From NCBI RefSeq assembly GCF_016592555.1, contig NZ_AP014546.1, forward strand, positions 744,001 through 808,000: a stretch of 64,000 nucleotides of DNA. Reading direction: 5' to 3'. The first letter of the stretch is position 1; each line of letters begins with the position of its first letter. The DNA is from Neptunomonas japonica JAMM 1380 (GTDB lineage: Bacteria > Pseudomonadota > Gammaproteobacteria > Pseudomonadales > Balneatricaceae). The position numbers and the translations under genes are program-made. The notes beneath the pieces were generated by a model. It was not told the origin of the DNA, ran no database searches, and was given only the letters and a program-made list of their open reading frames with translations. Of this stretch, positions 61,053 through 64,000 are shown piece after piece.

Positions 61053-62046
61053 TGCTGAGTTGACGGATATAGAAAAAGCGGCAATCCTTCTTATTAGTCT
61101 AGGAGAGGATGATGCTGCTGAGGTGCTTAAGCATTTAGGTCCTAAGCAGGTGCAGTTGATAGGTGAGGCAATGACTCAGCTTGATAACATACCTCAATCT
61201 AGCGTTGAGGGTGTTGTTTCTGATTTCATGCATTTGGTAAGTGATCAGACGGGTATCGGTATCAATAATGACCGTTATATCCGCGCTATGCTGAATCAGG
61301 CTTTGGGCGAAGAGAAAGCTAAAACATTGCTTGATCGAATACTTATGAGTACCAATACGTCGGGTCTGGATACTATGCGTTGGATGGAGCCTCGACAAAT
61401 TGCGGAAACTATCCGTTTTGAGCATCCGCAAATACAGGCTGTTATTGTTTCTTATCTTGATCCTGACCAAGCGGCGACTGTGCTGGCATTTTTTGATGAT
61501 AAGGTGCGTTTAGATATTGTTATGCGTGTAGCGGCATTGGATCAAATACAACCTCAGGCACTTCAAGAGCTCAATGACATGTTAGAAGGGCAGTTTAGTA
61601 GTGCTCGTTCTGGTAAATCTCGAACGCTGGGTGGCGTGAAGCAGGCTTCTGAGATCATGAACTTTATTGACAGTACAATCGAAGCTGAGTTGATGGAGAG
61701 TATTAGAGAGGTCGATGATGGCCTCGCTACACAAATACAAGATCTGATGTTTGTGTTCGATAACCTTATCGATGTGGATGACCGAGGTATTCAGGTTATT
61801 CTGCGCGAAGTTTCTACTGATGTATTGATTATTGCTCTTAAGGGGGCTGAAACTGCTTTGCAGGAAAAAATCTTCAAGAATATGTCTAAGCGTGCAGCTG
61901 AGTTGTTGCGCGATGACCTTGAGGCGAAAGGCCCTGTTCGTGTGAGTGAAGTAGAAGAAGCACAAAAAGAAATTCTTACTGTTGCACGTCGTTTGGCTGA
62001 TGAAGGAGAGATCATGCTGGGTGGTGGCGGTGATGAGATGGTCTAG
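61042..62046 (+). CDS. fliG: Flagellar motor switch protein FliG
   Basis: A 334-residue switch protein. The ATG at 61042 is chosen over the in-frame TTG at 61033. Armadillo-like middle domain and C-terminal torque domain are present; FDNLIDVDDRGIQVILREVS region contains the EHPQ-like motif FEHPQIQAVI upstream. The C-terminal charged helix (residues about 270-320) is typical. Overlaps fliF. Confidence 0.96.
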   Translation: MSDDAELTDIEKAAILLISLGEDDAAEVLKHLGPKQVQLIGEAMTQLDNIPQSSVEGVVSDFMHLVSDQTGIGINNDRYIRAMLNQALGEEKAKTLLDRILMSTNTSGLDTMRWMEPRQIAETIRFEHPQIQAVIVSYLDPDQAATVLAFFDDKVRLDIVMRVAALDQIQPQALQELNDMLEGQFSSARSGKSRTLGGVKQASEIMNFIDSTIEAELMESIREVDDGLATQIQDLMFVFDNLIDVDDRGIQVILREVSTDVLIIALKGAETALQEKIFKNMSKRAAELLRDDLEAKGPVRVSEVEEAQKEILTVARRLADEGEIMLGGGGDEMV

Positions 62047-62055
62047 GCTATCGAT

Positions 62056-62856
62056 ATGAAGTCATCAGAAAAGTTGCCTATTCGCTTTGAGTCTTCTGAG
62101 TTGGTTAAGCCTGTTGAAAGCTGGCTGCTTCCTGAAGTGAATAGTCGCCATGTTGTCGGTTTTCATACAAAACCTGTTGAGCCCAAAGTCGATGCTATTA
62201 CTGTTGTTGATGAAGAGATTGTTGCTGAAAAGGTAACGCTTGCTGAGTTAGAAGAAATACGCGAGCGGGCCTACGAAGAGGGTAAGGAAGCGGGTCGGCT
62301 GGCAGGATACGATGCTGGTTTTCAGGAAGGTGATCAGCGTGGTTTTGCAGAAGCATTGGATAAAGGTAAGGTCGCAGTTGACGAGCAGTTACAAAAAGTA
62401 GAAGCGTTGATTAAGTCATTGGATCTACCGTTGCAAAACCAGCATGATCAGATAGCTGAGTTGGTGACAGAATTGTCTTTGCATGTCGCAAGCGTGATAA
62501 CTAAGCAGCAGTCCTCTGACTATAAAAATATTGTGCGTTCTTCTGTTTTAGAGGCTGTAGAGCTGCTCCCTAAGCAGTCGGGCGAGCTAGTAATTACAGT
62601 GCACCCAGATGATGTGGAAGCGGTGTCGCTTATGGCTGATCAACAGCCAAGGTGGCGAGTAATCGCAGATGAGCAACTGGCTATGGGTGGCTGTTTGGTA
62701 TCCACGGATGATAGTGTTATTGATTACTGCATAGAAACTCGATTCTCTGATGTATCCGAGCAATTGAGAGAGAGGCTTCAGAAGTTTCGGCATTCTAGCG
62801 TTTCTGAAAATGACCTCCCACATAGTCGTAAAGAGGCTGGTGATGAGTCGTCCTGA
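62056..62856 (+). CDS. fliH: Flagellar export ATPase regulator FliH
   Basis: A 266-residue FliH protein. The central part has the Gly-rich repeats typical of the FliH stalk ([20 protein letters not shown], containing AxxxG/GxxxG pattern) and the C-terminal domain resembles the V/F-ATPase peripheral stalk. It binds FliI. Its 3' end overlaps fliI by 14 bp. Confidence 0.93.
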   Translation: MKSSEKLPIRFESSELVKPVESWLLPEVNSRHVVGFHTKPVEPKVDAITVVDEEIVAEKVTLAELEEIRERAYEEGKEAGRLAGYDAGFQEGDQRGFAEALDKGKVAVDEQLQKVEALIKSLDLPLQNQHDQIAELVTELSLHVASVITKQQSSDYKNIVRSSVLEAVELLPKQSGELVITVHPDDVEAVSLMADQQPRWRVIADEQLAMGGCLVSTDDSVIDYCIETRFSDVSEQLRERLQKFRHSSVSENDLPHSRKEAGDESS

Positions 62857-64000
62857 TTTATCGCAAACAATTAAAAGCTTGGTTAGTCCCTCTTTGTCTG
62901 AGCCAAAGCCACGTATTGAAGGGCGAATAACGCGCTTAATAGGTTTGACTATTGAGGCGGTAGGTTTGCAAGTGGCGGTTGGTGATAATTGTTTGATTAT
63001 TCTGTCTGCAACTCATGAAATTGAAGCTGAGGTTGTCGGTTTTTCTGGAGATCGAATTTACTTAATGCCTTTGCATGCAGTCGAAGGGCTATCTGCAGGA
63101 GCTAAGGTGGTTCCGCTTCGAGCGGGTCGAGACGTGCCTGTTGGCTTTGGTTTGTTGGGTCGAGTCTTGAATGGTGTGGGTGAGCCGCTTGATGGTAAAG
63201 GGCCCCTAGATTGTCAGCAGTCGACGACTCTGGCGGGAGAGGTTATTAATCCGCTATCGCGTTTTCCTATTGTTAATACGCTTGATGTGGGAATCAAAGC
63301 TATTAACGCGCTATTGACGGTAGGAAAGGGGCAGCGTTTGGGGTTGTTTGCTGGAAGTGGTGTAGGTAAGTCTGTATTGCTGGGAATGATGACGCGGGCT
63401 ACTGAGGCTGATATTACGATTGTTGGTTTGATTGGTGAACGTGGTCGAGAGGTTAAAGAGTTTATTGACCATAACCTTGGAGCGGAAGGTTTAGCTCGTT
63501 CTGTTGTCGTTGCTTCGCCTGCTGATGACTCTCCTTTAATGCGTTTGCGTGCTTCTCAATTAGCTACCCGTATTGCTGAATATTTTCGAGCCCAGGGTAA
63601 AAATGTATTGCTGTTGATGGACTCTTTAACTCGTTATGCTCAAGCACAACGTGAGATTGCGCTGGCGATAGGTGAGCCGCCTGCAACTAAGGGCTATCCT
63701 CCTTCTGTGTTTGCAAAGCTTCCGAAAATAGTTGAGCGTGCGGGTAATGATGCTACGGGTGAAGGCTCGATAACGGCTTTTTATACAGTGTTGACCGAAG
63801 GTGATGATCAGCAGGACCCTGTTGCGGATGCCGCGCGAGCTATACTAGATGGTCATATAGTGTTATCGCGACGTCTTGCAGAGCAGGGGCATTATCCGGC
63901 TATTGATGTAGAGGCTTCTATAAGCCGTGCTATGCCGCAAATTGTTACGCAGGAGCATATGGCGGCGGCGATGCGTTTTAAGCAACTGTTCTCAAAATTT
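62843..64000 (+). CDS. fliI: Flagellum-specific export ATPase FliI (3' truncated)
   Basis: The reading frame begins at the ATG at 62843 and stays open for 386 codons to the window edge. Walker A AGSGVGKS is at residues 170-177; [32 protein letters not shown] and the downstream segment [16 protein letters not shown] are standard FliI motifs. About 50-60 C-terminal residues lie outside. FliI energises flagellar protein export and works with FliH encoded just upstream. Confidence 0.97.
   Translation, partial: MSRPDLSQTIKSLVSPSLSEPKPRIEGRITRLIGLTIEAVGLQVAVGDNCLIILSATHEIEAEVVGFSGDRIYLMPLHAVEGLSAGAKVVPLRAGRDVPVGFGLLGRVLNGVGEPLDGKGPLDCQQSTTLAGEVINPLSRFPIVNTLDVGIKAINALLTVGKGQRLGLFAGSGVGKSVLLGMMTRATEADITIVGLIGERGREVKEFIDHNLGAEGLARSVVVASPADDSPLMRLRASQLATRIAEYFRAQGKNVLLLMDSLTRYAQAQREIALAIGEPPATKGYPPSVFAKLPKIVERAGNDATGEGSITAFYTVLTEGDDQQDPVADAARAILDGHIVLSRRLAEQGHYPAIDVEASISRAMPQIVTQEHMAAAMRFKQLFSKF

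Noticed and set aside
1..64000. CRISPR arrays, insertion sequences or prophage genes
   Set aside because: No regularly spaced repeats, transposase or phage structural genes are apparent among the open frames or gaps.

Overview
This window looks like a chromosomal segment of a motile marine or aquatic gammaproteobacterium. The low-to-middling GC content, the Pseudomonas/Vibrio-type FleQ-FleS-FleR flagellar hierarchy, the CrbS/CrbR acetate switch and the Dmp-type phenol pathway all fit. An Oceanospirillales-like genus is my best guess, but this is an inference from gene content, not from a marker gene.

Region 1 (1-21396) is a phenol-catabolic block. A truncated TPR protein gene lies at the left edge. 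A DmpR/MopR-type phenol sensor (617-2338, minus) is divergent from dmpKLMNOP, the multicomponent phenol hydroxylase (2731-7345). A second operon, dmpQBCEFGHI (7680-14508), carries out meta-cleavage of catechol to central metabolites; dmpD, the hydrolase, is missing. A third operon (14915-21341) encodes a predicted trans-envelope set: a YCF48-like lipoprotein, an RND/MMPL permease, a DUF1302 outer-membrane barrel candidate and a DUF1329 periplasmic protein. Each of the three operons is preceded by an excellent sigma-54 -24/-12 element and a shared 16-bp motif 135-182 bp upstream, so they look like one regulon of the DmpR-like protein. The block ends at a tRNA-Arg(CCU) gene.

Region 2 (21769-46925) is the first flagellar/chemotaxis cluster: flgN-flgM-flgA on the minus strand, then cheV, cheR, flgBCDE, flgFGHIJ, flgKL, a minus-strand FliT-like gene, fliC, flaG-fliD-fliS and the regulators fleQ, fleS and fleR. 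Promoter sequences are readable: sigma-54 before flgB and flgF, and sigma-28 before flgM and fliC. The hook, cap, hook-filament junction and flagellin proteins are all unusually large.

Region 3 (47145-58815) is an acetate-utilisation module placed between the two flagellar clusters: acs, crbR, crbS (a symporter-histidine kinase hybrid), a DUF4212 small subunit with its ActP-like symporter, and a nucleotidyltransferase/CBS protein overlapping a DEDDh exonuclease.

Region 4 (58989-64000) resumes flagellar assembly with fliE, fliF, fliG, fliH and the first 386 codons of fliI, which runs off the right edge. No insertion sequence, integrase, CRISPR array or rRNA was seen.
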